From NCBI GenBank assembly GCA_030549335.1, contig CM060198.1, positions 39,658,353 through 39,722,352 on the forward strand: a stretch of 64,000 bases of DNA. Direction: 5' to 3'. The notes below the pieces were generated by a model. That model was not told the origin of the DNA, searched no databases, and saw only the letters and a list, made by a program, of their open reading frames with translations. The position numbers and the translations under genes were made by a program. Shown in pieces: positions 21,936 to 35,022 of the stretch; the stretch's first letter is position 1, and each line of letters begins with the position of its first letter. Source of the stretch: Pontederia crassipes. Lineage: Eukaryota > Streptophyta > Magnoliopsida > Commelinales > Pontederiaceae.

Positions 21936-22735
21936 GATACTAAAATATTAATAACTTAATTTATACCTATTCTTTTCAAATGATTCCAATTTTCATAGAT
22001 GGATAACACGAACTTTTAACTTATAAATAAATTTCAAACCCTTTCCAATTTATGATACTTTTTACAATTTTGTCTCGATGTTACCCGAGACAGCATGATA
22101 GTAGTCCGATGTTTGGATCATAACTATTTTTATACATCCTAAAATCATGTGAAATATTTTTTTATGAAAACTAACTTAGAAAGCTTTCTATTAATATATT
22201 ATTTGGAATTTTTGAATAAGTAAAACATATCCAAATAATTATTACAAAATAGTCACAAATTTAACAGATTATGCAACATAAATCATAGAACTCTCATTCA
22301 CGCAACCCTCAATCGAAATCCCTATTATGCAACACAAGATGTTCTTGAAACTCTCAATCGAAATAAAATATCATTGAGAGGGGAGAGAGAAGTTTGGATC
22401 CCATTTACATACCTTTAAGCTTTAGATCTAAAACCTCTTTTTCCTAATCATCCGGTATCCTTCTTCGTCATCTAGAAACCTCTAGGTCTTCTTGTCCTTT
22501 TTTCTAGAAACATTGATCTTCTCTTTGTTGATCTTAAAACATAGTCACCATGAAAAATAGGGCTCTAGATCTCCTAACCTTAGGCTTTTTTTAGTGGAGA
22601 AGATAAAGAGAGAAGAGGAGTTTACGGCTAGGTTTTTAGGGAATTAATAGGGTTGTTGGTTCTTTATAGAGGATTTACATTAGGCTTTTGGTCAAAAAGC
22701 CCAAATATCATTGGCCCAAATTTTTTGTAACACCC
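21936..22735 (-). repeat. Decayed LTR-like DNA, probably minus-strand Ty3 type
   Basis: No gene. The part from about 22270 to 22735 resembles 36990-37480 (shared blocks such as gcaaccctcaatc and ttctctttgttgat). On the minus strand it has a ctataaagaacc TATA-like site near 22660 followed by a leader-like sequence. This suggests remnants of one LTR family, but no ends could be fixed. Confidence 0.35.
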
Positions 22736-24338
22736 CCGGCTCAATCAAGATATTGTTTGCTTTGGGCTCTCGACCCGTATAAATTTAAAATGCATCTTAA
22801 TAGGTGAGAGGGTTCTTCCGAAAGAATCATTACCTGCTTTTGTTAGGACCGCTACTAGCATCTTCTGGGCTGTGCTATTCTTCTGGAGGCCATAAGAGCA
22901 CCATCACGACTCGTGCCCATTTGCAAGTGGTCTTCATCACCACTGCAAGGGTCATGATTGTCATATCACGACCCATTATGTTGTGCAGAGGGGCCGTAAT
23001 AGCTGCATAACAACTTGTTATTTGTGTCTCCCGAGCCATTATTGTCTCTTCACGGCCGCAACTTCTTAATATGACTCCTCATAACAAGGTCCTTGTTCGT
23101 CGCAGATCTCACCTTACGATGGAAGAATTATCGTACAATGGAAGAATTACATGTCATTGAAGATCCAGCCCTGGCTCGCCATGAACCTTACAAGAGCATC
23201 AGGAGCAAACAAGATCATATTGTAATGTTTTCTTTTCTTCTTTTATATTTTTCATTATCATATTTGGCTTCCTACAAGTTTAATTTTCAACACTAAGGAC
23301 AGTGTTGAGTTCAAACTTGAGGGAGTTTGCAATTTCATGCATCATGCATATATTTTTATATTGAATTACAAGCATACATTCTCTTCATATTTTATGTGCA
23401 TAATTGCTCGCATCTCATATTTAAACAAAAATTAGAAAAAAAAATGTTTTGCATAATTAAAAATTGCATCTTATTTTCGCATGTCTTAGTATTTAGTTAT
23501 TTTTTAAGCATTATTCAAAGACATCATGTTAATTTATGAAATTTGAAGCATTATTATTTTATCATTTATCACCTTCATATTGGGTAATTGGATTGAAGAA
23601 AGTTGCTTAGTGAAACTATAGATGTTTGACAACAAGTCTTGTTCATGATCTTATTTTTATATTATGTATATTACCTTGATAATGATTATATCCCTATTGA
23701 ACATTCAAGTATAGCTAAGCTTACTAATAAATAAGTATATATAAAATTGTCATAATATATAAAAGAGGAATGGTGGAGCACCAAAAAGTATGAGAAGGTA
23801 CAAAAAGGTATTATCTGGAACTTGGGTGTGTACGGGTAATTAGATCTATAGGAGATTCTTGTCTGACGATCTAAGGACAATTGCTTTTTGATCTATCGGT
23901 CAAAAGCTCGTTACATGAACCACCTCGCATAATATGGAGAAGCACATGAGTATCGAATCAGTGAAAAAAATGGTAAAAACGAAAGATGTGAAAAAACAAA
24001 TGAATGATGATGAAAAGTTTCTAAGTGAAGAAATATAATAGTATTAAATGAATAAATTCTCATGTTACATTTGTGAATTCAACATTGATATTTTTATTTT
24101 CAAGAATTATTTTCATATTATTTAGAAATGAATTTGAAGGAGTTTAAAAATGTCTTACATTCAAAAATTTAACAAAGCCGAAATATTATAGAAAGTCGTG
24201 ACACTTAGGAGATTGATGTATAAAATCTAGTGCTAAAAAGAGTAGTTAACAGGGTGGAAGCAATAATTAACCATTTTGGTTAGAGCTTTGCTTTGAACAT
24301 TGCTTGAGGACAAGCAAGTATCTAAGCTTGGAGGAGTT
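22736..24338 (+). mobile_element. 3' internal region of a plus-strand Ty3-type (Athila/Tat-like) element
   Basis: No intact coding frame. It contains the non-coding landmarks of this element type: a ggacagtgttgagttcaaacttgaggga-like box near 23297-23326, split tcacgaccgtg motifs at 22895-23060, the spacer shared with 5310-5400 near 23800-23870, and finally ttgaggacaagcaag followed by a purine tract (aagcttggaggagt) before the LTR. Confidence 0.65.
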
Positions 24339-26072
24339 TGATGCATGCAAAATACAACATATAATTAGCCATGCATTTAATCACATTTTGATTCATTTTC
24401 ATATAGCATGCATCATTTTCTAATCTTATTTTCTTTCATTTTATAAAATTGAAAATCTACATAAGTTTTGTGTTTTGTTGTAGAAAAATTAAGAGAAACG
24501 AGTCAGGAAGTCACTAGAGAAAATGACACTCGAATTAGTGTTAAAACAAAGTTAGAAATTGAAAATTAGTGAGAACCCCAAAGGCTAGAAATTAAATATA
24601 ACAGGTCGTGATAGATATATAACGATCGTAATAGTAGGGCCGTGATGGACCTGTAACGACCCGCTAAAATACCCAGATTCGCATAGAAAACTTGCTCAAT
24701 TACGAGTCATGATCAAAATGTGTACGGGCCATGAAATCCACACTTCTCTGATTTGGACACTATGAGAGCCATGAAATCATTATTACAGGCCGTGAAAAGT
24801 CGTATTTAGGCCATTACGAAGTTGTTAAGGGGTATTTCAAAAGCAAATTTCGAGATTTCTTCAACTTTTCTTGGAAATTTTAATTGTAAGTCAACTCCAA
24901 ATCATACCATAAGTTCCAAAGATTATCGGGAAATAGATTTACACAGATTTATAGTTTGTATTGTTTTAAAACCCAATGAAAGTTTATTCTGAATTTTCAT
25001 TGTTTTGACATGAAATGACTCCCAATCAAACTTAAACACTACCAAAACCTTTGGGGCATCTAGAGGCTCTAAATAGAGGCCGTCCTAGGAGATAGAAAAC
25101 GTAGTGGTTGAGACCTGAGAGGTGCTTTAGAACTGGGAGCCGTGCCATATTGTTTAGGATGAATTTTCAAGGTTTGAAGATCAACCGAAGGAGAAAGCTG
25201 CGCAAGAACTCGTTGATGTTGTGCAACGGTCCAGAGGTTCCAAAGGCTACGAGTTCTTTCTCTACCTATACTTGGTTGTTCTTTAACTTAGTTTTTCATT
25301 GTTTATTTTTTCTGTAATAGAGATTTCATATTTTCTATTTAAGAAGAAAATCTGTTTGAACCCTATTATTAGTTGAGTTATATTATATTTTCGATTTCTT
25401 TCGATTATGCATGCTGAGTACATTGTATTTTATGAGTAATTTGATTTCTGAGATTAGATTACAAACCTATATGTAGGTTGATTAGTTTCATGTATTATTC
25501 TTGCTCTAATAATTGATCTTTTACTTTTAAGTTGAAGCACACATAACGCGTGTGCGGTAACTTATCGTTTGTGCTAGATTTCATGGGGTCTATTATTTTG
25601 TCCAGATTTTTGGGTGAGTAATAGTATAGAAGATACATATTAATGCATCTTAACTTTCTATAAGATTAATAATATACTTATTGATTGTGTTTACCACTTT
25701 TATTAGAAGTTAAGGTAGTTTGGTTTACTCACCTTGAGAGGTCAATACTTTGGGTACTCATAATCTGTCATAAGAATCGAAGCTATTATTTACTGTTATA
25801 AGTCAACTATAATAGTGGATCATACAAGTTTACCTTTGCATTAATCATATATAATTCCCAAGGCTCAAGACCATTTTTTTCTTATCATTTATTTTTTGCA
25901 CCTTTAATTTTGTGTTTTCATATCCTCAAACCCTTTTCTTCTTCTAGTAGATTATTGAGATAGATTAGATTTAACTAGTTACTCGTGGATTTGACATCTA
26001 CTCTCTACTTTATTATTTGATACGACTAGTGCACTTGCTAGCAAATTTATTTGTTACAAATTTAAGGCATCA
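24339..26072 (+). mobile_element. Ty3-type 3' LTR
   Basis: 1,734 bp from TGATGCATGC to AAGGCATCA, directly after a purine tract. It carries cgtgat/atcacgg palindromic fragments at 24600-24800 and a leader-like region near 25100. It shares TGATGC...GCATCA ends with the LTRs at 3661 and 7419, supporting the same broad lineage. No 5' partner lies in the window. Confidence 0.75.
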
Positions 26073-26102
26073 GCATGCTCTCAGCAATCATTAAATTCTT
26101 TG

Positions 26103-26396
26103 TCAAGCATCATAGATGTTCTCCTGATATAATTGATAGAATCTAGCAGTTTGATCTCTATAGTTGTTAGTCTTGCTAGGTGGAATTTCTTTAGGAGTGA
26201 GAGACTTGTATGAAATCTTGGCTCCATCCTTGAGTAAAAATGAGAACAATTTCATGCAGACAACATCCACGCTTGTGTTGTGAAAGTGAATACTGCTACA
26301 AATCTTTTTTAAATTATCCACATACAAGGCTGGATCTTCAGTGTCTAGTCCTACAAGTTGATGTTGCCTAATCATGGTGACTAGAGCTGGATTCAA
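26103..26396 (-). pseudogene. Ty3-type gag (capsid) fragment
   Basis: A 97-codon open frame resembling the retrotransposon gag capsid region of Athila/Tat-type elements: M-I-R-Q-H-Q-L-V-G-L-D-T-E-D-P, then V-C-M-K-L-F-S-F-L-L-K-D-G-A-K, then a Y-Q-L-Y tail. It opposes the LTR on its left, so it belongs to a different or rearranged copy. No zinc knuckle or further pol is attached. Confidence 0.65.
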
Positions 26397-26631
26397 CTTA
26401 GCAGTAGGTGCAATGACTCCATCAACTTGTAAAGATTGGTTCCATAACTGGTTCTTATATATTCATCACAAATATATATATATATAATAGTATAAAGAAA
26501 TAAGGAAAGAAAACAAGACATTAAGATTGACTCATCATGAGTTGGCATCCATGCAAAATAATAATAACTATTATATTACATAGATATATATAATGTAATA
26601 TTATCTAGTAGAATATATATACACACATATT

Positions 26632-27960
26632 CACTAGAACATTTTTGCCAATTACCGACGAAATTTTTCGTCAGAAAACAACCTATATCCGTCGAAAATA
26701 CCTGTTTCCAATGGATTTTTCAACAGTTTCGCACCCGTGAGAAAATAACTCATCGCTAATGAGTTTTCGACGGTCCTGAGGGAACATTCAGTATACTCAA
26801 TGATTTTTTATATATAAAACCGTCAGAACTTTCGAGGGGAGAACTCCCCTCAACCCGTCAAAAGTTTCGAGTGGAGTCCCTCGAAACATTCGATGGGTAG
26901 AACCTATCGGATGCTCTAACGGGACATATCCCATCGAATGTTCCGACGTCTTTATGATGGTAGTAATCATCTTTTTTATGGTAGTAACCGGTCGATTTTG
27001 TTGAGATCGATCTAGCACGGACGGACAATCTTGTGACTAGAGTTGAGAGAGAGGGAGGAGAGAGCGGGAGGGCAGTCGGAGTTGGGATCACTGGTGTCAT
27101 GAAAGGTCACTGGAGAGAAAGGAGAGAGAGAGGCTGAGGGGACGGCCACGGTAGTCGATTTGGCCGCCAGGCAGTGAGATCTGGCTGCCAGGCGACCGGA
27201 CCTAGCTGCAGCAGCTGACCTGGCCACCAGATGCCCATATCCAATCATGGCAGCAAATCTGCGGGCGGCCGGAGCCGAGAGAGAGGAAGGAGAGGGGGAG
27301 GGCAGCCGAAGCTGAAAGTTAAAGGGAGATGGATAGGGGGGAGAGAGAGACCAGAGAGGGAGAGGGGAGAGAGAGTTATAGGGAGAGAAGAAAAATACGT
27401 GGGAAAAAAATTAGAGATACCAACGGGTATACCCTTCTGAATTATCGAGGAATTTAAATCCATCAGTAATTCCGAAGGGTACACCCGTCAGTAATTAAAA
27501 TAATAACTTATTATAATAAATTATTATTTTAATTACCGATGGGTCTATTCTTTGGAATTACTAAGGGATTTAAATCTTTCGGTAATTAAGAATGGTACAC
27601 CCATCGCTAATTAAAATAATAATTTATTAATTAATTTATATGATATAAAATATTATTATTAAACATTAATAATATTATATGTACTCATATATATTATTAT
27701 ATGTAATAAATTATAAATATAATTACCGACGAATATAAATTTCTCAGTAATTTCAATGGCTATGCCCATCGATAATTAAAATAATAATTTATTACTAATG
27801 TTTATGATATAATATATATCTATATTTTATATTTATTTATATTCTTTTCTTGATGAATTAATAAATAATATGATTAAATAAGTTATCTGATACATTAATA
27901 TTACATTTGTGTTTAACATAAATAAATATCAAATTTATAAGGCATAGTGATTAAAAATTG
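26632..27960. mobile_element. CACTA-like fragment with internal repeats
   Basis: It starts CACTAGAACATTTTT, a plausible variant CACTA terminus, followed by cgacgaaa/tttcgtcg motifs. Three imperfect repeats of roughly 110-200 bp (about 27416-27520, 27530-27640, 27720-27800) each open with attaccga and close with aattaaaataataatttatt. No matching right terminus was found, so the element is truncated. A purine-rich block, 27040-27410, sits within it. The inner repeat style resembles the small CACTA at 39143. Confidence 0.5.
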
Positions 27961-27999
27961 ATAAGTTGTTATAAATCTAAGATGTAATCCAGAATTTAT

Positions 28000-30900
28000 A
28001 CTTATTATTAAAGGAGAGACGTTTTGACATGCATGTCCCCCCAATCTAGTCCCAAATCCCCAAGTTGCAATCTAACTGCTTGGTCTCTTAGAGGAAGACC
28101 ACATCAACCTCCCACTCTCTAAGGTAGAAGCCCAAGATCCACAGCCTCACGGGGTCGCCTAATCCCCGCACGTTCGTGAGTACCTTCATCGGATCACTGA
28201 ATCACTCCCCTGGCTGATCGGACCTCCAACCACTTTTGAACGCAAGAGGACTCATGGATGAGTATGACGTAGTCTACCGTGTTTGCTACTTGGTGGACCT
28301 CCTCATCATCGGACCCTGACATAGGGGGGCACCGGTGGTGGATGGGAGACCACCTGGCCAGTACAATCTGCTGGTGGTGGCGAAACAGATCGGTGGCAGT
28401 GATGCTAGTTGGGGCTGCTCCCAATTACGTCCATCGGAGGGGAGACAGCTGATGAGCCCAGTGATCCAGCCCTCGGTGATGATGGTGGCGAGTTGTGTGG
28501 AGGGAGTGGTGGTGGCAGTGAGGTGGTGGAGGCACGCCGCCACCTGCAACGGAGGTGGTGGGGGAGCTTGGCGATGGGGAGGGTGAAATGGAGATGTCCG
28601 TTTGTCAGAAGGAGGGGAAACGAGAGTTGGAGCTTCTGCTAGAGATCGGATCACAGCAGCTCGAATTGGGCTCATGTGTGTCATCTTTCAACATGTGGGG
28701 AGCCGTGTGGTGTACCCTTTGTGGAAGCGTCATGACTGTGTTGTGCATCCCCTGAGCTAGTGTCATGGTCGGGCCGGGCGTGTCGAAGTGGGGAGCCCAA
28801 GGGTGCGCTCTCTATGAGGGTGTCACGATCGCGTGGTATGTCCCCTGAGCTTGTGTCACGACTATTTGCCATGCCCCCTACATTAACGTCACGGTCGTGT
28901 GACATGCTCCGAATGTCATGGCCGAGCTGCGTGTACAGTGTGCCCCCTGTCCGATTGTCACTGCTGCACGAGTGCCCCTTGTACGATTGGCATGAGCGAG
29001 TGGTGTGCCTTTTATATAGGCGTTCCATCTAGACGACATGCCCTCCACATGCGGGTCTCAGGCGAGCAACGTGCTATTAGGGCGGCGGGAACGATCGTAT
29101 GACTTGCCTGTGGTACGGGCATTGCGCCCTGGCAACCCTCCCATTATACGAGTGTCATGCTCATGTGACACGTTCTGTACTGGACTCATACCAGCCTCTC
29201 CAATTCCTGTTGGCATCGCCGTTTGCTTCGTTCGGAGCCGTGGCGATTCTCGATTGGCGGCGACTTTGGCCCATGAGGTGGGGCGTGAAGCGGCATGCAA
29301 ACATAGGAGGAAGTTTCCTGCTTTGACGTTGAGGATCACCGACATCGGTAGAGTGCAGTCCGCCCAAGCATCGATCTCTCCCATGATAGTCAATAGGTCC
29401 GATGATCCGGGGTTTGGAAGAGCGATGGCGATGGTGTTGCCTATGATCCATGTGATCACTGTCATGATCTCCGGCCGATGAAGGTTAAGTAGCAGGTCGT
29501 GGATGCTACAGAGCAGCAATTTTTTGGCGGTGTGATCGTCTCCCCATCCTTGATCCTACATGGTTGCATTTGATCGAGGAGTGGGATGAGATGCTCGTTG
29601 GCGATGATAGCTGATATTCGCGTTGTTGAGGTCATCCCGGGATGGGTGCCACATCCCCGACAAGATCCTGATGAGGTGGAACGATGATGATTCGCCTATG
29701 TTAGTGATGATTATCGTACGGAGCAAGGCCAATTCGAGGGGGACCGTGATTTCGCTGATGACGCATCCCACGAGGAAGTTGGCATCTTGTTGAATGTCTG
29801 ACGACCATCGCATATCCCGGGATGGGTGCCACATCCTCGACAAGATCCTGATGAGGTGGAGCGATGATGATTCGCCTATGTTAGTGATGATTGTCGTACG
29901 GAGCAAGGCCAATTCAAGGGGGACCGTGATTTCGCTGATGACGCATCCCACGAGGAAGTTGGCATCTTGTTGAATGTCCGACGACCATCGCATATGTAGG
30001 TGACATACAACCATAACAGAGGGGTTGTCCTAGGATGTGGTTGATGATCTATTAGATAGTGGGCAGGGCGACCTCCGATGACCTTCTCCCCTACACCGGT
30101 GACAATGCAATGGACCTTGGCCATGGTGAGCTAGGTGGCCCTATAGACATATGTAGCATTGCGTCATTGGCCAATGACGTTGGCAGTTTCGAGAGTCTTT
30201 AGAGCGAGTGATGGTTGCCCATCCATCTGTAACAGTCAGCATCCGGCGCCGCATGATGGGCGCAATGGGTGGCTTTTCACGTCCTAGTCAAGAGCTCCGG
30301 CAACACAACGACCACCGGTGAGGGAAAGGGAGAGGGGAGATTCCCGTCACCTTTTGTTGCATGTCGATGCCTGGACTGACGAAACTGATCCGATGTGGGA
30401 GAGGGAGAGCAGGAATCCTCGTCACCTCCCGCAGCCAGAGCAAAGTCATCGGAGAAGGCGAGCCGCGAACCCCGGGAGCACACGGGAGACCTGCAAAGCG
30501 AGCGCACCCAACTTGGCAAAGACCCTAATGGAGGTGAAAGCAAGCAAGAAGGATGAGAGAGAGCAGAGGAGCTAGAAAGGGAAAGAGAGAGAGAAAGGGG
30601 ACAGCTGGTGGTGAGAGAGAGGGAACGGAGGATACCTAGGAGTGATGAGTGACAAAAGGCGAAGGGGAGGAGAGAGTTGGCACTAGGCAGGGTGCGCCGG
30701 AGAAGACAGTCCGTTGCAGCAGGGGGAGAGAAGAGGTGTCAGGGAAGAGGGCAGTGGAGGAGAAAGGTGGCACCGAAGAGTGGCTTGAATCTTAGACAGC
30801 TCTAGCTCACCGAAACGTCATCCAAAAGATGCAGTGCAGCAAGAGGAGGCAATCCTGAGACAGCGGGGAAGAGGAAACACATCGTTGTTTATGCCGTTGA

Positions 30901-31050
30901 TGGTGTTCGCCGGAGGCGGTAGTGGCACCATCATGTGGGTTCTCCGGCGGTGGCGGGGGTACCGCCGAGGAGGGGCCCTTGGCGATGGACGATCTTTGTG
31001 ACCTAAGTGGTCGTTGCGGTCGGATGCCTGGTAGGTGTTGTCTTTTGAAT
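28000..31050. other. GC-rich block without recognisable gene
   Basis: About 3 kb of moderately GC-rich sequence between AT-rich repeats. Several open frames of 80-153 codons occur on both strands (for example minus 29058-29519 and 29556-30014), but none has a family signature and frames on opposite strands are equally long. It includes a gaggtggtggcagtg-like low-complexity region (28330-28600), a cluster of tgtcatggtcg motifs (28700-29000), an exact tandem duplication (29635-29994) and purine-rich gagagag tracts (30540-30620). It could be transposon-captured host DNA. Confidence 0.45.
29635..29994. repeat. Tandem duplication, 180-bp period
   Basis: Two head-to-tail copies (29635-29814 and 29815-29994) differ at only about five positions. 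Being a multiple of three, the duplication keeps open a 152-codon minus-strand frame (29556-30014) whose product contains the same 60 residues twice. Confidence 0.85.
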
Positions 31051-33456
31051 GATGCCTTTTACAACCAACTTTGGGGGACTTTGTTTGGTTGAAGTTTGAT
31101 TATACTTTTTTGTTTATGACACTTGATGTTATAAGATCTTAAAATTAAAATAAGTCTTAATCTTGATATAAGAATTGAATATCTTTTCAATATTTAAAAA
31201 ATGCAAACTTATAGAGAACTTTGAAATAAATAAATAATAACTTCTTTTTTACTTGTGATAATATACTTGCAAAAACTATGTTATTCACATGTCATATAAA
31301 GAAAATTATATGCCTATTTTTACCCTTGTCATGTTTATTATCATAATTATTTTTTAATTTGGCAAAATAAAAAGACACATGAAAATATGATTGCTAAGTA
31401 TTCTAAACTGGAATTTTTTTGTTTATTTATTGGCATAATTTTTAATATGACTCATGTTGAGCTTTATGTGTATGAACTTATTATAAATTTTAACTTGTTG
31501 CACTATGTCATTTGGGTATATGTACATTATGACTTTTATAAATTAACTTGGAATAAGATGATTGATCATATTAGTATGCCATTTGAAAATGATTGCGCAA
31601 TACATTTAGTTGCCAAACTCTATTCTTATACACATATTTGGCATGAAGCTTATTGCTAAGAAGATCATTTTCAATTTGCTATATATATTTCCTATCAAAA
31701 TTGACTTATATGCTCATCTTTGTGAAATATTTTGACATAACTTATATTTTCATATTTCAAATTATCATGTCAGGAAATAAAAGTTATTTCCACTCATTCA
31801 TAATTTGAAATACTTGCTATCATTTTAAAAAGAGGGAGCACGTAAAACACTAAACTTTAAATATTTTTATTTTCATTTTTTTTGTCATTAATTTTGATTA
31901 TCATCTTGCGACAAAGAAAGAAAAAAATGGATTTAGAGAAGTGAAGGAATAAATTTTATGATAAAAGTATTATTTTGAACATATAAATGAAAACTTGGAT
32001 ACACTTTTGTGTCATTAGATTTGTGCTTTAGACTTATCTGATATTTATCATAATTTGTGCACAAACTTATGCCTATTTAAAAGTCAATTTTTGGTCATGA
32101 TAGGTTTGACTTTAGAAATGTCTTTGTTATTTATCATTCTTATCTCTTAGAAATTGTGAGTATGAATATTTATTTGGTCTTTTATTACTTTTCATTAGAC
32201 ATTTGATACTTTAGGGGTTTGCAATAGAAAGAAGTCATAGTTTTGGAACTTTATCCAAAATTTGATTTTTATTTTTAAAAAATCATATGTTTCATTTGTA
32301 TTTGTCTTGACATATGAACTCTCGTGCTATAAGATTAATGTGCATAAATTTATATGATAATAACTTGTTATCATTTGAGTATTCATATATCATTGACATT
32401 TGGCCATCAAATTTGAAATGATGTTTAATTGATATATCTCTTGGACAAATGAAATATATATATGTAAGACTTTATGACATATGTAAGGTATTCACATTAG
32501 AGATATTTATGTCATATCATGACATATATCAATTATTTGACTTACATGAGCATGGAACTATATTTTCATGATTTACAAATTTATTTTATTATCATATCTT
32601 GGTACAACTCTTATGCTTTAAGTTTAAAATTTTCATGTTATGGAAATTAAGTTTTGACCCCTCATTCACAATATTATATTTTTATTGTTTCTTTGGAAGA
32701 AAAGAGGAACATATATAGAACTAAAGAAAGGTGGAAAAAGAAAGTATAGGAGGAGCTTCTCAAAAGTTTGAAATATTAATCACACCACTCACTTTTAATA
32801 TGATTTATCAAAGACTCTTGTACATCTCATCAAATTCTAAACTATTTGATATAATTCAATTTAAATTTGACATATCATTATTGTCTAAGAAATTTATGTA
32901 ATATTTTATTTCCTTATATATTTTTTTATATTTGTGGTTTTCATAACCCCTAAGATTAATTTGATGTTTTGCGCTTATGAATCGATCACGAACTTAGGGG
33001 GAGTTGTTTTTATATATCGCATATATTATACTTGAAATAGCTCTTATGATGTGACCAAAGAATCAAAATTATTTTTCCTCACTCTTATGATATTTTACGT
33101 ATTGTTTCTTATATTAAAAACAAAGGGAAAATGAACATGATTAAGGAGGAGTTACATTTGTCTCATTTATGCGTAATGTGCAAACTACTTTTTATTAGAC
33201 AAAAGAGGGAGAAATATGGTAAGAACATAAGATAAATTTATATAAGAGAAATATATATAATCCCTTATTTATTATGTGAACCTCATGAATATAACTATAT
33301 ATGAAAAGTACCTTACAATTAAGACTTATGCGCATATCTACGATTGTAAGGGAATCTTAGTTTTAGGGAGAGTTAAATTTTGACTTTGGTATCTTTTTCT
33401 TCCCAACTTATGTACTTTTCATATTTATCAATTTATTTTTATATAAAGGGAAAACT
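31051..33456 (+). mobile_element. Non-coding interior of a plus-strand SIRE-like element
   Basis: AT-rich and without a recognisable gag or pol frame. Short blocks match other copies of the family: gagggagcacgtaaa (31832-31846) with 17096-17112, gaagaaaagaggaacatatat (near 32694) with 17050-17072, and agtaccttacaat (near 33307) with 3314-3338. It ends with aaagggaaaact before the LTR. The left boundary is uncertain and the 5' LTR and gag are absent, so this is a 5'-truncated copy. Confidence 0.55.
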
Positions 33457-35022
33457 TGTTGGAACAAATTTTTTAGATCCTATATAATGTTGTATTTAAA
33501 ATGCCGAAAAAGTTTAAATAAGAATGAGTTGCTTCATGCCCTAAATTTGTTGTTAACATTTGTCTATGTTCTCATAAGATTTACATTAAGGGGTGAATAT
33601 AAAAATTATAGATAATTTTTTTATCTTTCTAGAGAGTCAATAAAATTGCCTCATTTGGACAACCATGTAAAAAGTTATTTTTAAAAAAGTGAAGATGAAA
33701 AAGTTCAATTTGAGGTTGATATTTTTATGTGCCAAATTTGCACTCAATATTTGAGTTTTTTCTCATGCGATTTGGATCAAGATATAGATAATGTTGTTAG
33801 CTTTTCATAAAATCAAATATCATCACATTTGGATACTGGTATGAAAAGTTATATATAAAAGAGTAAATGTCTAAAAAGTCTAATTTGAAATGAACAACTT
33901 TTTGTACTAAACTTTAAATTAATATTCAACTATAATCTTATTAGTTTTTGGATGAATGATGAATATAAAAATTGTAGAAAATTTTATTAGCTTTCCATAG
34001 AATAAAAATCATATCATTTGAATAATTATGCAAAAAGTTATGTTCAAAATAGTGAAGGACATGTCGATCGGACTGCGCGGAAAACATAGAAATTGACCAA
34101 TATTTGAAGTCTAATTGATCGAATAGACTCGAAGGTGACATCGTAGCCTTGCCGATCAAACCACTGTAGATCGGTTAGACCCGGTGGTCGACTAGACATG
34201 CTCGACAAAATGGTGGTCGACCAGTAGTTCAACCGGTCACTCAACTGGTTTGTATGCAGAATTTATCAACGGTCATATGTTTTCAATGACTATGTGGAGA
34301 AGTTGACTGGTGTGCAAAGCGGTTGGCCGGTCAACGCTCAGAATGCATTATAATAGTCATATTTCGATCCAAAAAGTAGGAAACAAGTTCTAACGGCTAA
34401 ATGGTGTTAAGAAGTCTATAAGAAGAGTTCCAAAGATGAAGAAATGAGAAGACTTCTAAGGAAAAGTGAGAAGAACATTTGTAAATTCCTTTTGAGCTCC
34501 AACTTGCAAATATTTCATTTCTTTCACTCTTACTTTTGTGTGAAATTCCAATTTGTAAAAGAGATATTGGGGAGTGTTCATGTGATATTATAATAATTGG
34601 TTAGCTTCTGAGTGAAGAGAGGTTGTGTCCTACCTTTGAGCGAAGAAAATGCAGGTGAAAATTTCGGAGTAGAAAAAGTGTTCCTTACCTTTTGAAGCGG
34701 AGAAAAGGCAAGAGTTGCAAAGCTTTTCTTCCTTGTCCCATTAGGAATAAAGAAAGGATGTTAGTGGAATCTTCGATAGTCTCGATGTCGAGAAGTCAGA
34801 GTAGGGATATATGCCAAGATGTGCCCGAATCTCATCAATAAATCACCATGCATTTTGTGTTTATTTTTTTCTCTCTTTCCTACTTTATTATGCATGTAAT
34901 TTGATTGTTGGGTAGGTTTAAAGTTTGACAAATTGATTTTAATCTTCCGTGGTGATTTTCGTAAAATTAATATTTTTGATTTAACACCAATTCACCTTCT
35001 CGTTGTGCCTTATGATTTAACA
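33457..35022 (+). mobile_element. SIRE-like copia 3' LTR
   Basis: 1,566 bp from TGTTGGAAC to GATTTAACA. Its order of blocks matches the LTR at 53186-54904 (for example tgccgaaaaagtttaaat and gagttgcttcatgc near the start). It also has the gatcggtcgaccggt palindrome cluster at 34060-34320, then a TATA-like tctataag near 34410 and a leader. No primer-binding site follows, consistent with a 3' LTR. Confidence 0.75.

Noticed and set aside
26632-27960. Complete CACTA element
   Set aside because: No matching right terminus could be found, so only a fragment is reported.
29635-29994. CRISPR-like direct repeats
   Set aside because: Only two abutting 180-bp copies without spacers, in plant nuclear DNA.
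28286-30124. Several 80-153-codon ORFs in the GC-rich block
   Set aside because: No recognisable family, no consistent strand, and the 180-bp repeat explains one of the longest.
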